Source: Citrobacter sp. Res13-Sevr-PEB04-36 (lineage in GTDB: Bacteria > Pseudomonadota > Gammaproteobacteria > Enterobacterales > Enterobacteriaceae). Taken from it: a stretch of DNA of 64,000 bases. The notes beneath the pieces were generated by a model. That model did not search any database and was not told the origin of the DNA. It worked only from the letters and a program-made list of their open reading frames with translations. Where the stretch lies: assembly GCF_015672735.1 (NCBI RefSeq), contig NZ_JADABY010000037.1:1-64000 (forward strand), read 5' to 3'. The translations under genes were made by a program, and so were the position numbers. Below are positions 18,675-29,515 of the stretch, piece after piece; the stretch's first letter is position 1; the number at the start of each line of letters is the position of its first letter.

Positions 18675-19294
18675 TTCACGATCCAGTTATCCATTTTCAG
18701 CTTAATGCGCTGGTCGCCGTCGGACAGTTCCATGTTAGCGGGCATCGCCGGCTGCGTTTTGCTGTCGTAGGCGCTGTACACCACTTTCCAGCGCTTACCG
18801 TTCTGGCTGTAGTTGACTTCACTCAGACGGTACTGCTCGTCGAGTTTGTAGTCGGTGGCATCGCCCGGCAGACCGAGGATCCATTGACGCAGGCTATTGA
18901 GAGGAATCGGCATGCCGGTCAGTTTGCCAATCATCTCTTCGGCGTCATCGGCGGTGTAATGCTTGCCTTTATTATCGACAAGCTCGACGTTGCCAGGCTG
19001 GGCTTTCAGTTCCAGTTCAGTACTGCCCAGCGGATTGGTCAGCAGCAGACGATAGTTATCCTGACCGGTTTGCTGCCAGAAGAAGCGGGCATAAACCTTC
19101 TGCTGATCGGAAATGTAGGCAAACGCGCCGCGCGTCTGATACTGGTGCAGCGCACGCACTTCCTGCTGGTGCTGACGCCACTGCGGGGAGTCCGGGCTTT
19201 TGCCAGGACCTTGCGGCGCATTGAGTGTACAGGCGGTGAGGACCAGGCTTGCCAGCGGCAGCAGGCGGATCAGGCGAAAATCAGGCAGGGTCAT
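18671..19294 (-). CDS. lolB: Outer membrane lipoprotein receptor LolB
   Basis: A 207-residue lipoprotein that takes lipoproteins from LolA and inserts them in the outer membrane. The lipobox LTAC places the lipidated cysteine at residue 22. Length and sequence follow E. coli LolB. It is divergent from hemA and forms an operon with ispE. Confidence 0.97.
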   Translation of the reverse strand: MTLPDFRLIRLLPLASLVLTACTLNAPQGPGKSPDSPQWRQHQQEVRALHQYQTRGAFAYISDQQKVYARFFWQQTGQDNYRLLLTNPLGSTELELKAQPGNVELVDNKGKHYTADDAEEMIGKLTGMPIPLNSLRQWILGLPGDATDYKLDEQYRLSEVNYSQNGKRWKVVYSAYDSKTQPAMPANMELSDGDQRIKLKMDNWIVK

Positions 19295-19432
19295 AATGAT
19301 GACAAATCCTTGAGATACGTTGCAGTTATAGTTCTTAATGCTAGCGCCGCCGTTTAACCTCGTCTACGTTCACGTTATCTTAAATCACTAAAATTTGTGC
19401 ACTAAGCTATTACTCCAAAAGGGGGCAGTCTC

Positions 19433-19461
19433 TTTTATTGGCCGCACGCATCCTGTATGAT
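19433..19461 (+). promoter_or_regulatory. Possible hemA promoter
   Basis: A good -10 (TATGAT, 19456-19461) lies 17 bases after a weak -35 (TTTTAT, 19433-19438), about 45 bases before the hemA start. Confidence 0.4.
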
Positions 19462-19505
19462 GCCCGCAGTCTAACCTTATCAACGCTGGTACTATTCCCG
19501 CACAC

Positions 19506-20762
19506 ATGACCCTTTTAGCGCTTGGTATTAACCATAAAACGGCACCTGTATCGCTGCGAGAACGCGTAACGTTTTCGCCGGATACGCTCGATCAGGCGCT
19601 GGACAGCCTGCTTGCGCAGCCAATGGTGCAAGGCGGGGTAGTGCTGTCGACGTGTAACCGCACGGAGCTGTATCTCAGCGTCGAAGAGCAGGATAACCTG
19701 CAAGAAGCGCTGATCCGTTGGCTGTGCGAATACCACAATCTGAATGAAGAAGAACTGCGCAGCAGCCTTTACTGGCATCAGGACAACGACGCCGTCAGCC
19801 ATCTGATGCGGGTTGCCAGTGGCCTGGATTCGCTGGTACTCGGCGAGCCACAAATTCTCGGTCAGGTGAAAAAAGCCTTTGCGGATTCGCAAAAAGGCCA
19901 CCTGAACGCCAGTGCGCTGGAACGCATGTTCCAGAAATCGTTCTCCGTCGCCAAACGTGTTCGCACCGAAACCGACATCGGCGCCAGCGCCGTGTCCGTT
20001 GCCTTTGCGGCCTGTACGCTGGCGCGACAAATCTTTGAATCACTTTCCACGGTAACCGTGCTGCTGGTTGGCGCAGGTGAGACCATCGAACTGGTGGCGC
20101 GTCATCTACGCGAACACAAAGTGAAGAAGATGATAATCGCCAACCGTACGCGTGAACGTGCGCAGGTGCTGGCAGACGAAGTCGGCGCTGAGGTGATTTC
20201 ATTGAGTGATATCGACGCACGTTTACAGGACGCCGATATCATTATCAGTTCTACCGCCAGCCCGCTGCCGATTATCGGTAAAGGGATGGTGGAGCGCGCG
20301 CTGAAAAACCGCCGCAATCAGCCGATGCTGCTGGTTGATATCGCCGTACCGCGCGATGTTGAACCGGAGGTCGGCAAACTGTCGAACGCTTATTTGTACA
20401 GCGTTGACGACCTGCAAAGCATTATTTCGCATAACCTGGCGCAGCGTAAAGCGGCGGCGGTGGAAGCCGAAACGATCGTCGAGCAGGAAACCAGCGAATT
20501 TATGGCCTGGCTCCGCGCCCAAAGCGCGAGTGACACCATCCGCGAATATCGCAGTCAGTCAGAACAAGTGCGTGATGAACTGACCGCCAAAGCGTTGGCT
20601 GCTCTTCAACAGGGCGGTGACGCGCAAGCCATTATGCAGGATCTGGCCTGGAAACTGACTAACCGCCTGATCCATGCACCAACCAAATCACTTCAACAGG
20701 CTGCCCGTGACGGGGATAGTGAACGCCTGAATATTCTGCGCAACAGCCTCGGGCTGGAGTAG
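19506..20762 (+). CDS. hemA: Glutamyl-tRNA reductase
   Basis: The first committed enzyme of tetrapyrrole synthesis: it reduces Glu-tRNA to glutamate-1-semialdehyde with NADPH. The 418-residue protein has the catalytic Cys50 in STCNRTEL, the NADPH-binding segment [11 protein letters not shown], and a C-terminal dimerisation helix. The hydrophobic and basic N-terminus ([20 protein letters not shown]) is the region that controls haem-dependent degradation in related species. prfA follows after 41 bases. Confidence 0.98.
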   Translation: MTLLALGINHKTAPVSLRERVTFSPDTLDQALDSLLAQPMVQGGVVLSTCNRTELYLSVEEQDNLQEALIRWLCEYHNLNEEELRSSLYWHQDNDAVSHLMRVASGLDSLVLGEPQILGQVKKAFADSQKGHLNASALERMFQKSFSVAKRVRTETDIGASAVSVAFAACTLARQIFESLSTVTVLLVGAGETIELVARHLREHKVKKMIIANRTRERAQVLADEVGAEVISLSDIDARLQDADIIISSTASPLPIIGKGMVERALKNRRNQPMLLVDIAVPRDVEPEVGKLSNAYLYSVDDLQSIISHNLAQRKAAAVEAETIVEQETSEFMAWLRAQSASDTIREYRSQSEQVRDELTAKALAALQQGGDAQAIMQDLAWKLTNRLIHAPTKSLQQAARDGDSERLNILRNSLGLE

Positions 20763-20803
20763 CAGCACACCAATCTTATTTTTTACAGGGTGCATTTACG
20801 CCT

Positions 20804-21886
20804 ATGAAGCCTTCTATCGTTGCCAAACTGGAAGCCCTGCATGAACGCCATGAAGAAGTTCAGGCGCTGCTCGGCGATGCGGGAACCATCGCAGACCAGG
20901 ATCGTTTTCGTGCGCTGTCGCGCGAATATGCCCAGTTAAGCGATGTTTCCCGTTGTTTCACGGACTGGCAACAGGTTCAGGACGATATCGAAACGGCACA
21001 GATGATGCTCGACGATCCTGAAATGCGTGAGATGGCGCAGGATGAACTGCGCGAAGCAAAAGAAAAATGTGAACAGCTGGAACAGCATCTGCAGGTGCTG
21101 CTGCTGCCGAAAGATCCGGATGACGAACGTAATGCGTTTCTTGAAGTGCGTGCCGGAACCGGCGGCGATGAAGCCGCGCTGTTTGCAGGCGATCTGTTCC
21201 GTATGTACAGCCGCTACGCTGAATCCCGCCGCTGGCGCGTGGAGATCATGAGCGCCAACGAAGGTGAACACGGCGGCTATAAAGAAATTATTGCCAAAGT
21301 GAGCGGCGATGGCGTGTATGGTCGACTGAAGTTCGAGTCTGGTGGTCATCGCGTACAGCGCGTTCCTGCCACCGAATCTCAGGGGCGTATCCATACCTCT
21401 GCTTGTACGGTCGCGGTGATGCCTGAGCTGCCGGAAGCGGAACTGCCAGACATCAATCCGGCTGACCTGCGCATTGATACCTTCCGTTCATCGGGGGCCG
21501 GTGGTCAGCACGTTAACACCACCGACTCGGCTATTCGTATTACCCACTTACCGACCGGTATTGTGGTTGAATGTCAGGACGAACGTTCACAGCACAAAAA
21601 CAAAGCCAAAGCGATGTCGGTGCTGGGATCACGTATTCGTGCCGCTGAAGTGGCGCGACGCCAGCAGGCGGAAGCCTCTGAGCGTCGTAACCTGTTAGGT
21701 AGCGGCGATCGCAGCGATCGTAACCGTACTTATAACTTCCCGCAGGGTCGCGTGACCGATCACCGCATCAACCTGACGCTCTACCGTCTGGACGAAGCGA
21801 TGGAAGGAAAACTGGATATGCTCATTGAGCCGATTGTCCAGGAATACCAGGCCGACCAGCTGGCGGCGTTGTCCGAGCAGGATTAA
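20804..21886 (+). CDS. prfA: Peptide chain release factor 1
   Basis: RF1 terminates translation at UAG and UAA. The 360-residue protein has the codon-reading tripeptide Pro-Ala-Thr in [10 protein letters not shown] and the GGQ hydrolysis motif in [10 protein letters not shown]. The stop and the prmC start overlap by one base. The GGQ glutamine is the methylation target of the next gene's product. Confidence 0.98.
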   Translation: MKPSIVAKLEALHERHEEVQALLGDAGTIADQDRFRALSREYAQLSDVSRCFTDWQQVQDDIETAQMMLDDPEMREMAQDELREAKEKCEQLEQHLQVLLLPKDPDDERNAFLEVRAGTGGDEAALFAGDLFRMYSRYAESRRWRVEIMSANEGEHGGYKEIIAKVSGDGVYGRLKFESGGHRVQRVPATESQGRIHTSACTVAVMPELPEAELPDINPADLRIDTFRSSGAGGQHVNTTDSAIRITHLPTGIVVECQDERSQHKNKAKAMSVLGSRIRAAEVARRQQAEASERRNLLGSGDRSDRNRTYNFPQGRVTDHRINLTLYRLDEAMEGKLDMLIEPIVQEYQADQLAALSEQD

Positions 21887-22719
21887 TGGATTATCAGCAC
21901 TGGCTGCGTGAAGCAATAGGCCAATTACAGAACAGCGAAAGCCCGCGTCGCGACGCCGAGATCTTACTCGAGACCGTTACCGGCAAAGGGCGTACCTTTA
22001 TTCTGGCATTTGGTGAAACGGTATTAACAGCCGCACAGCAGGAACAGCTGAGCGTGCTGTTGGCGCGCCGTCAACGGGGAGAGCCTGTGGCGCACTTAAC
22101 CGGCGTTCGCGAGTTCTGGTCGCTGCCGCTGTTCGTTTCTCCTGCCACGCTTATCCCACGTCCGGACACCGAATGCTTAGTCGAGCAGGCGCTGGCGCGC
22201 CTGCCTGCCTCTTCGTGTCGTATTGTTGATTTGGGGACCGGCACGGGCGCTATTGCGCTGGCGCTGGCCTCCGAGCGCCCGGACTGCGATGTGACGGCGG
22301 TTGACCGGATGCCGGACGCAGTGGCGCTGGCGACCCGCAATACGCAGCATTTGGGCATCAACAATGTGCGGGTGCTGCAAAGTGACTGGTTCAGCGCTTT
22401 GCAGGGGCAGCAGTTCGACATGATCGTCAGTAATCCACCGTACATTGATGAGCAGGACCCGCATCTGGCGCAAGGCGATGTACGCTTTGAGCCGCTGACC
22501 GCGCTGGTGGCGGGCGCGAGTGGTCTGGCGGATATCGTGCATATCATCGAACAGTCGAGACACATGTTAACCCCTGGCGGTTATTTGCTGCTGGAACACG
22601 GCTGGCAGCAGGGGCAGGCGGTGCGTGACGCGTTTATGCGCGGCGGATACCTGGCGGTCGAAACCTGTCGCGATTATGGCGGCAACGAGCGCATTACACT
22701 CGGACGCATCGCCGCATGA
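21886..22719 (+). CDS. prmC: Release factor glutamine N5-methyltransferase
   Basis: A 277-residue SAM-dependent methyltransferase that modifies the GGQ glutamine of RF1 and RF2. The SAM site is DLGTGTGAIALAL and the catalytic NPPY motif is in VSNPPYID. It directly follows prfA, as in E. coli, and overlaps sirB2 by four bases. Confidence 0.97.
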   Translation: MDYQHWLREAIGQLQNSESPRRDAEILLETVTGKGRTFILAFGETVLTAAQQEQLSVLLARRQRGEPVAHLTGVREFWSLPLFVSPATLIPRPDTECLVEQALARLPASSCRIVDLGTGTGAIALALASERPDCDVTAVDRMPDAVALATRNTQHLGINNVRVLQSDWFSALQGQQFDMIVSNPPYIDEQDPHLAQGDVRFEPLTALVAGASGLADIVHIIEQSRHMLTPGGYLLLEHGWQQGQAVRDAFMRGGYLAVETCRDYGGNERITLGRIAA

Positions 22720-23108
22720 CCACCTTCAGCTTGTTACTCGGCGTTCATCTTATTAGCATTGCACTTTCCGTGGGGCTGCTCACGCTGCGTTTTTGGTGGC
22801 GTTACAGCCACGCACGTCTTGCGTCAGCGCGCTGGACGCGGGTTGTCCCACCGGTCATTGATACCGTTTTGTTACTCAGCGGCGTGGCGTTGATCGCTAA
22901 AACGCACATCCTGCCATTCACCGAACAGGGGACATGGCTGACTGAAAAGCTGTTTGGGGTTATTATTTACATCGTTTTGGGTTTTATTGCGCTCGATTAT
23001 CGTCGGGCGCGCAGCCAGCAGGCGCGTTTAATCGCCTTTCCGCTGGCGCTGGTGGTGCTGTACATCATCATTAAACTCGCCACCACAAAAATACCGTTAC
23101 TGGGGTAA
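22716..23108 (+). CDS. sirB2: SirB2 family inner membrane protein
   Basis: A 130-residue protein (YchQ in E. coli) with four hydrophobic helices and short loops. Its function is not established; the name comes from a Salmonella invasion-regulator screen. The ATG overlaps the prmC stop and sirB1 follows after two bases, so the genes are clearly co-transcribed. Confidence 0.93.
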   Translation: MTTFSLLLGVHLISIALSVGLLTLRFWWRYSHARLASARWTRVVPPVIDTVLLLSGVALIAKTHILPFTEQGTWLTEKLFGVIIYIVLGFIALDYRRARSQQARLIAFPLALVVLYIIIKLATTKIPLLG

Positions 23109-23110
23109 TC

Positions 23111-23920
23111 ATGAGGTCGTTAGCTGATTTCGAATTTAATAAAGCGCCATTGTGCGATGGGATGATCCTGGCATCGGAGTCTATCCGCCTGGATTTCCCT
23201 ACGCAATCTGTCTACGACGAACTGGAACGTCTGGCCAGCCTCGCGCATGAAGAAATTAGCCAGCTCCTGTCTCAGGATGAGCAACTGGAAAAATTGCTGG
23301 CACTTTTTTACGGCGACTGGGGGTTTACGGATACCCGCGGCGTCTATCGTCTTTCTGATGCACTTTGGCTCGACCAGGTCCTGAAAAATCGTCAGGGCAG
23401 CGCGGTGTCGCTTGGCGCCATCTTGTTGTGGCTGGCCAATCGGCTGGATCTGCCGCTGGTGCCGGTGATATTCCCGACGCAGTTAATCCTGCGCATTGAA
23501 TCACTGGAAGGCGAAATGTGGTTGATTAACCCGTTCAATGGCGAAACGTTAAATGAGCACACGCTGGAAGTGTGGCTAAAGGGCAATATCAGCCCGGTAG
23601 CGGAATTGTTTAACGAAGATCTCGATGAGGCGGATAACGCGGAAGTGATCCGCAAACTGCTCGACACGCTGAAATCATCGCTGATGGAAGAACGGCAAAT
23701 GGAACTGGCACTGCGCGCCAGCGAAGCTTTGTTGCAGTTTAATCCTGAAGATCCGTATGAAATACGCGATCGCGGATTGATCTACGCGCAGCTGGAATGT
23801 GAACATGTTGCGTTAACCGATTTAAGTTATTTCGTTGAGCAGTGTCCGGAAGACCCGATCAGCGAAATGATCCGTGCGCAGATAAACACTATTTCGCACA
23901 AGCAAATTGTATTGCATTGA
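23111..23920 (+). CDS. sirB1: SirB1 family protein (transglutaminase-like and TPR)
   Basis: A 269-residue protein (YchA in E. coli). The first two thirds resemble a transglutaminase-like fold (about residues 40-160). The last third looks like tetratricopeptide helices (ALRASEALLQFNPEDPYEIRDRGLIYAQL). No enzymatic activity is established. It lies between sirB2 and kdsA in one operon. Confidence 0.93.
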   Translation: MRSLADFEFNKAPLCDGMILASESIRLDFPTQSVYDELERLASLAHEEISQLLSQDEQLEKLLALFYGDWGFTDTRGVYRLSDALWLDQVLKNRQGSAVSLGAILLWLANRLDLPLVPVIFPTQLILRIESLEGEMWLINPFNGETLNEHTLEVWLKGNISPVAELFNEDLDEADNAEVIRKLLDTLKSSLMEERQMELALRASEALLQFNPEDPYEIRDRGLIYAQLECEHVALTDLSYFVEQCPEDPISEMIRAQINTISHKQIVLH

Positions 23921-23946
23921 TTAATGACACTTTACCTACCGTTTAA

Positions 23947-24810
<864 letters not shown>

Positions 24811-24822
24811 GATAGCTGTGCG

Positions 24823-24849
24823 GGCCGGAGAATTCTCTCCGGCCTTTTT
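24823..24849 (+). terminator. kdsA terminator
   Basis: GGCCGGAGA pairs perfectly with TCTCCGGCC around ATTC, followed by five Ts. Confidence 0.92.
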
Positions 24850-24860
24850 GACTCTTGTCG

Positions 24861-25574
24861 TCAGGCGCCAAATGCACCGTCAATCGTGTGCATTGCCCCC
24901 GTTACAAATCCCGCTTCCGGGCCTGCCAGCCAGGCAACCATGCCGGCTACTTCCTCTGGTCGTCCGTGTCGTTTTAGCGCCATAAAGCCGTGCATCAGAT
25001 CTTTCAATGGGCCTTCTGCCGGGTTGGCATCGGTATCAATGGGACCGGGTTGGACAACGTTTACCGTAATACCGCGCGGGCCGAAATCTCGAGCCAGTCC
25101 TCTTGCCATCCCCTGTAACGCTGACTTACTCAGCGCGTAAGAGGCCATTCCGGCAATTGGCATACGGTCGCCGTTCACTGAACCAATAATAATGATTCGC
25201 CCGCCGTCAGGCATCTGTCGTGCCGCTTCCACTGCAGCGTAATAGGGGGCGTGGATATTAATATGGAAAAGGCGTTCAACCGCATCAGGGTCCTGATCAA
25301 GCGCGTCGCCGAACAGAATAATCCCTGCGTTGACCACCAGTACATCCAATGGACCGCTTTCTCGCACCCGCGCGATGACGGCGTCGCGATCGGCGCTATC
25401 GGTTTGCGCTGTACGGGTACCTGTCTCTTCGGCCAGTGCTTTAGCGGCGTCAGGGGAACCTGAATAAGTGAAGCTAACGGTTGCGCCATCTGCGGCAAAA
25501 CGACGCACGATAGCGGCACCAATTCCACGGCTGCCGCCAAGCACCAGCACTGACTTACCATTAAACGAAGACAT
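24861..25574 (-). CDS. bdcA: BdcA-like SDR-family oxidoreductase
   Basis: A 237-residue short-chain dehydrogenase, the same length as E. coli BdcA and similar along its whole length. The NAD(P) site is GGSRGIG, and the catalytic pair lies in YALSKSALQGMARGLARDFG. In E. coli, BdcA binds cyclic-di-GMP and promotes biofilm dispersal. The ATG at 25574 is chosen because AAGGA lies at the right distance. In E. coli the pair bdcA/bdcR is at another locus (the yjg region, from memory), so this copy is either moved or a paralogue. Confidence 0.8.
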   Translation of the reverse strand: MSSFNGKSVLVLGGSRGIGAAIVRRFAADGATVSFTYSGSPDAAKALAEETGTRTAQTDSADRDAVIARVRESGPLDVLVVNAGIILFGDALDQDPDAVERLFHINIHAPYYAAVEAARQMPDGGRIIIIGSVNGDRMPIAGMASYALSKSALQGMARGLARDFGPRGITVNVVQPGPIDTDANPAEGPLKDLMHGFMALKRHGRPEEVAGMVAWLAGPEAGFVTGAMHTIDGAFGA

Positions 25575-25591
25575 CAGAGATTCCTTGAACA

Positions 25592-25615
25592 ATTATGTAG
25601 TGATCGATATATAAT
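25592..25615. promoter_or_regulatory. Candidate TetR operator 1 in the bdcA/bdcR intergenic region
   Basis: A 24-base imperfect palindrome with arms ATTAT and ATAAT and a central GATC. It contains the half-site TGTAGTG, which also occurs in operator 2, and lies in the divergent promoter region. Confidence 0.5.
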
Positions 25616-25640
25616 GTCCGCATGGTTTTCTGTCAATGGA

Positions 25641-25660
25641 TTTGTAATGAGCACTACAAA
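25641..25660. promoter_or_regulatory. Candidate TetR operator 2 overlapping the regulator start codon
   Basis: TTTGTAATGAGCACTACAAA is a near-perfect 20-base palindrome that spans the regulator ATG at 25647. It is well placed for autorepression. Confidence 0.6.
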
Positions 25661-26237
25661 ATGCTTCCGCGCGCCGGGTCGACCGCGTAATTTTGATCCA
25701 GAGCTGGCCGTGGCCAAAGTGCAGCGGTTATTTCATGCCCAAGGTTATGACACCGTTAGCGTGGCGGATGTCACTCAGGCGCTGAACATCAAGCCACCCA
25801 GCTTCTATGCAGCTTTTGGCAATAAACTCGGTCTGTACCAGCGCGTCCTTAGCCGCTACGTACAAAACGATGCTATTCCATTTGACGATATTCTGCGCTG
25901 TGACAGACCGGTTGCGGAGTGCCTTGCGTCTCTGCTTGAAGAAGCGGCACGCCGTTATGCTGCCGATCCAGACGCACCTGGCTGTTTGGTTCTGGAAGGA
26001 ACGCATAGCAACGATCCACTGGCGCGTAATGCCGCCCGTGCTTTCTATTCCGTAGCAGAAAATAAGATTCATGACTTTATCGCACAGCGGCACCCTGAAG
26101 AGGCACCAGGCCTGACGGATTTCATTTGTACAACGATGCTAGGTCTGTCGGGTAAGGCACGTTGCGGACACTCGCTTGAACGCCTGCTATCCAGTGCGCA
26201 AATTGCCAGTTTAGCGCTGATACACCGATTTTCCTGA
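25647..26237 (+). CDS. bdcR: TetR-family regulator, BdcR-like
   Basis: A 196-residue TetR repressor resembling E. coli BdcR. It opens with a PGRPRNFDPELAVAKVQRLF helix, and the helix-turn-helix follows (about residues 26-48, VSVADVTQALNIKPPSFYAAFGNK). The C-terminal domain carries CLVLEGTHSNDP. It is divergent from the bdcA-like gene, the usual arrangement for a local repressor. The ATG at 25647 sits inside a palindrome; an upstream in-frame ATG at 25614 would add eleven residues. Confidence 0.85.
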   Translation: MSTTKCFRAPGRPRNFDPELAVAKVQRLFHAQGYDTVSVADVTQALNIKPPSFYAAFGNKLGLYQRVLSRYVQNDAIPFDDILRCDRPVAECLASLLEEAARRYAADPDAPGCLVLEGTHSNDPLARNAARAFYSVAENKIHDFIAQRHPEEAPGLTDFICTTMLGLSGKARCGHSLERLLSSAQIASLALIHRFS

Positions 26238-26264
26238 CTATCGCCACACAAGGAGTAGAGAAAC

Positions 26265-27956
26265 ATGATAGGTAAGATGGGTTTTTTCTTTAGCACGCCG
26301 CCGCCTGTTATCCGCAATGTTACGCTGATTACATTGCTGATTGGGGCATCCTTTCTGGCACATTCGCAGGAGAAGGCTGATGTCATTTTGTATAACGGAC
26401 AGCTGATTACGTTGGATGACCAACAACCAAACGCCCATGCGTTGGCGGTGAAAGGGCAACATATTGTTGCCGTCGGCAATAACGAGGAGATAAAAAAATG
26501 GTCAGGCCAGAATACAAAAGAAATTAATCTGGCGGGGAAAACGGTTATCCCCGGGTTAATTGATGCGCACCTGCATGGCATCCGGGGAGGACGAACGTTT
26601 TTATTCGAAACCTACTGGTTTGATGCCAAAAATTTACCTGATGCGTTGAATAAACTGTCGCAATCGGCAGCACAGAAAAAGGCCGCACAATGGGTGGCCG
26701 TTGTCGGCTCATGGATCCCCGAGCAATTTGCTGAAAAGCGCGATCCAACCTTTCAGGAGTTGAATCAGGCGGTACCTGAGAACCCGGCTTATATCCAGAG
26801 TCTTTATGATTATGCGCTGTTAAATCAATCCGCGATTGATACCCTGAAACTGAATACCGCCAAGCCAGATATTCCTGCCGGAATAGAAATAGAACGTAAT
26901 GACCACGGGGCAGCAACCGGGAAACTGCGTGGAACTATCGGCAGTTTTAATCAGCTTTTTGCTCAAATTAGCCAGGACAGCGATGTTAAAGAGAATCTCA
27001 ACGCCTTTATCCGCTATTTAAATCAACGGGGTGTGGTCGGGTTTATCGATCCTTCCGCGGGGCAAGAGCAGGCTTATCGTGATTTTTTTAAATTCCAGCA
27101 ACAACACCCTCTCAGAATGCGCGTGGGCTATCGTTTATCGGCGCCGCCAGGTAATGAGACGGAGTGGTTTAAACAGCGCCTGGCTTTTCGCCCGGCAATC
27201 CATGATGACGGGAAAATCGCCTTTTTAGGTTTTGGTGAAAGCTTAGTTATGGCAATGAATGATGGCGTGCGGATGTCATCGGGATTTAGCGCGTCTTCGA
27301 ATGCGAAACAAGAGCAGTTTAAAGTGTTACAACTGGCGGCGCAGGAAGGCGTTCCCGTTGAAATACATGCCTATACCGATGATAGCGCAGAGGCGATTTT
27401 AGACCTCATTAGTGACGTTGCGAAATCGCATGATATCGCGTCGTTGCGTTGGTCAATTGCCCATTTAAATACCGGCACGCCAGAGACTCTCGCCCGGATG
27501 AAAGCACTTGGTTTGGCCTATTCTGTTCAAATGGGGCCGTATTTTGAAACTCCCGCGATTGAACGCGCTAACGGTAAAGAAGTGGCGGCGCTGTCATCCC
27601 CCATTCAACCCGCGCTGGCGCAAGGGATTGTTGTTGCGGGAGGTACTGATGCGACGCGAATTGGCGTTGCAGGCGTGTGGCATGCCATTGAATATCATGT
27701 GACGGGCAAAGCGCTTGATGGCACGCTACGCCATGAAAATCGCCGGTTAAGCCGGGAAGACGCATTAAAAATGTATACGTTAAACGCCGCCTGGCTGGCT
27801 TTTGCTGAACAGCAGCGGGGAAGCTTGCGTGCGGGTAAGCTGGCCGATTTTGCCGTGATTAATCAGGATATTCTGGCGATTGCGGCAGATAAACTGCACC
27901 AAACGGAATCACTGTTAACGTTTGTCGATGGGCAACAGGTCTACCCGCCGCAATAA
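26265..27956 (+). CDS. Exported YtcJ-type metal-dependent amidohydrolase
   Basis: A 563-residue amidohydrolase. A signal-like hydrophobic segment at about residues 18-36 ends in AHS-QE, so the enzyme is probably periplasmic. The metal-binding HxH is in PGLIDAHLHG, and later histidines lie in VEIHAYTDDSAEA and SIAHLNTG. The C-terminal composite beta domain ends GKLADFAVINQDIL. The family has many substrates, including amides and formamides; none can be assigned here. An AAGGAG site precedes the start and the bdcR-like gene ends 27 bases upstream, so the two may share a transcript. Confidence 0.85.
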   Translation: MIGKMGFFFSTPPPVIRNVTLITLLIGASFLAHSQEKADVILYNGQLITLDDQQPNAHALAVKGQHIVAVGNNEEIKKWSGQNTKEINLAGKTVIPGLIDAHLHGIRGGRTFLFETYWFDAKNLPDALNKLSQSAAQKKAAQWVAVVGSWIPEQFAEKRDPTFQELNQAVPENPAYIQSLYDYALLNQSAIDTLKLNTAKPDIPAGIEIERNDHGAATGKLRGTIGSFNQLFAQISQDSDVKENLNAFIRYLNQRGVVGFIDPSAGQEQAYRDFFKFQQQHPLRMRVGYRLSAPPGNETEWFKQRLAFRPAIHDDGKIAFLGFGESLVMAMNDGVRMSSGFSASSNAKQEQFKVLQLAAQEGVPVEIHAYTDDSAEAILDLISDVAKSHDIASLRWSIAHLNTGTPETLARMKALGLAYSVQMGPYFETPAIERANGKEVAALSSPIQPALAQGIVVAGGTDATRIGVAGVWHAIEYHVTGKALDGTLRHENRRLSREDALKMYTLNAAWLAFAEQQRGSLRAGKLADFAVINQDILAIAADKLHQTESLLTFVDGQQVYPPQ

Positions 27957-27972
27957 AGGATGCGAAAGAAAA

Positions 27973-27990
27973 CGGCCCTGCAAAGGGCCG
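27973..27990 (-). terminator. chaA terminator
   Basis: CGGCCCT pairs with AGGGCCG around a 4-base loop. On the minus strand it is followed by TTTTCTTT. Confidence 0.65.
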
Positions 27991-28012
27991 CTAATTTGGA
28001 CAGAAAAGCGAA

Positions 28013-29113
28013 TCAGGCAAAGATCGTCATCAGATAGGCGATAAACAGTGCCAGATGGGCCGCACCGTTAAGCACGTTCGTGCGCCCGGTCGAGAAGGAG
28101 ATATGACACAGTACCAACGAAGAGACCATCACAATCATCTCTGGCGAACCTAAGCCAAACACCAGATCGTTGCCCGTCGCCCACGCAATCAGCGTCACAA
28201 CCGGAACCGTCAGCGAAATGGTGGCGAGCACGGAGCCGAAGAACAAATTCATCGCCCGCTGTACCTGATTGCTCAGCACCGCTTTCAGCGCCCCCAGCCC
28301 TTCAGGGGAGAGGATCAGCAATGCGACGAGGAAACCGGTGAACGCAACCGGCGCGTTCAGTTCCGTTAACAGTGTCTCCAGCGGGTTAGCGTTCATTTTG
28401 GTGACCGCGATAACCGCAATTAAATGGATGATTAGCCAAGCCGCATGCCACATATTGCTATGCGCTGATGGTTTGCCGTGATGCGGATCGTCGTCGTCAC
28501 CCTCGTCTTCATGTTCGTAAATAAACAGGCTCTGGTGGGTTTTGGTCTGAATCAGAAGAAATACGCCGTACATCGCGGCAGAAATTAACGCCACCAGCAG
28601 CGCCTGCGCGGTGGTGAAATTCGCGCCCGGCAATGCCATCGGGAACACCAGCACAATAATGGCCAGTGGGAACAGGGCGATCAAATACTGTTTAATACCA
28701 AACAGGTTCATATACTGGGTGGCGAATTTACGCCCGCCTAACAGTAATGAAAAACCGACCAGACCCCCGGTGACAATCATAATGATCGAATAGAGCGTAT
28801 CACGCATCAGGGTCGGCGCGGCGTCACCCGTTGCCATTAATGCAGAAATTAAGCTAACTTCAAGAATAACCACTGACAGACTGAGGATCAGGGAGCCATA
28901 GGGTTCGCCGAGTCGGTGGGCTAATACGTCTGCGTGACGAACAACGCTAAATGCGCTGCTTAATATGCCCACCAGAGCAAGCGCATTAATGCCGATAACC
29001 ACTGGTAGTGACTGGCTGCTCCCCCATAAAAACAGCACTACCAGCGCCACAATCGGGAAGACGAGCGAGGTCTCCTTGTGGCGGGTTTTTACCGCCTCAT
29101 GTGCATGTGTCAT
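28013..29113 (-). CDS. chaA: Sodium-potassium/proton antiporter ChaA
   Basis: A 366-residue CaCA-family antiporter of the inner membrane that expels Na+, K+ and Ca2+ in exchange for protons at alkaline pH. It has about eleven hydrophobic segments in two related halves. Each half carries an acidic motif (SVVILEVSLISALM and LLILSPEGLGALKA). The acidic/histidine-rich loop EHEDEGDDDDPHH separates the halves. Length equals the E. coli protein. Confidence 0.97.
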   Translation of the reverse strand: MTHAHEAVKTRHKETSLVFPIVALVVLFLWGSSQSLPVVIGINALALVGILSSAFSVVRHADVLAHRLGEPYGSLILSLSVVILEVSLISALMATGDAAPTLMRDTLYSIIMIVTGGLVGFSLLLGGRKFATQYMNLFGIKQYLIALFPLAIIVLVFPMALPGANFTTAQALLVALISAAMYGVFLLIQTKTHQSLFIYEHEDEGDDDDPHHGKPSAHSNMWHAAWLIIHLIAVIAVTKMNANPLETLLTELNAPVAFTGFLVALLILSPEGLGALKAVLSNQVQRAMNLFFGSVLATISLTVPVVTLIAWATGNDLVFGLGSPEMIVMVSSLVLCHISFSTGRTNVLNGAAHLALFIAYLMTIFA

Positions 29114-29515
29114 TTACGTTACTCTCCATCTCTGCAGGTATTTATAATTATAAATGTATTAAAGAATGTGAAAAATAACAGATATCTCGGTATTTCCGAT
29201 CTGTTTTTACGTAATTTTACGGCGTGGCCTGTTTCTTGCCTCAAAGTGAGTAAAATTCCTTATCTTGTTTAGAGAGCATTTAAATAACAATGTGTTAGTT
29301 TTAATTGAACACAAATATTGACACTGGTAATAGGGAAAATGTCGGTACTGAGCGAAACATAAGTACAGGATATAAAGTGCCGTTGAGTCTTTGTAGCCTT
29401 GCAAGCGGTCAGTGAATTGCCTATTGTCCTGATATTGGTTTCAAAATGAGCAGCAAAAAAGCCCGGAAGGCGTCAAAAAGTTGTCGCAGGGATGTTGCAG
29501 TGGCGGAGGTGTAAG
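29114..29515. other. chaA-chaC intergenic region without chaB
   Basis: In E. coli the 76-residue chaB gene lies here on the plus strand. None of the reading frames in this stretch resembles ChaB, and the DNA is AT-rich. It must hold the divergent promoters of chaA and chaC, which I could not place. Confidence 0.7.
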
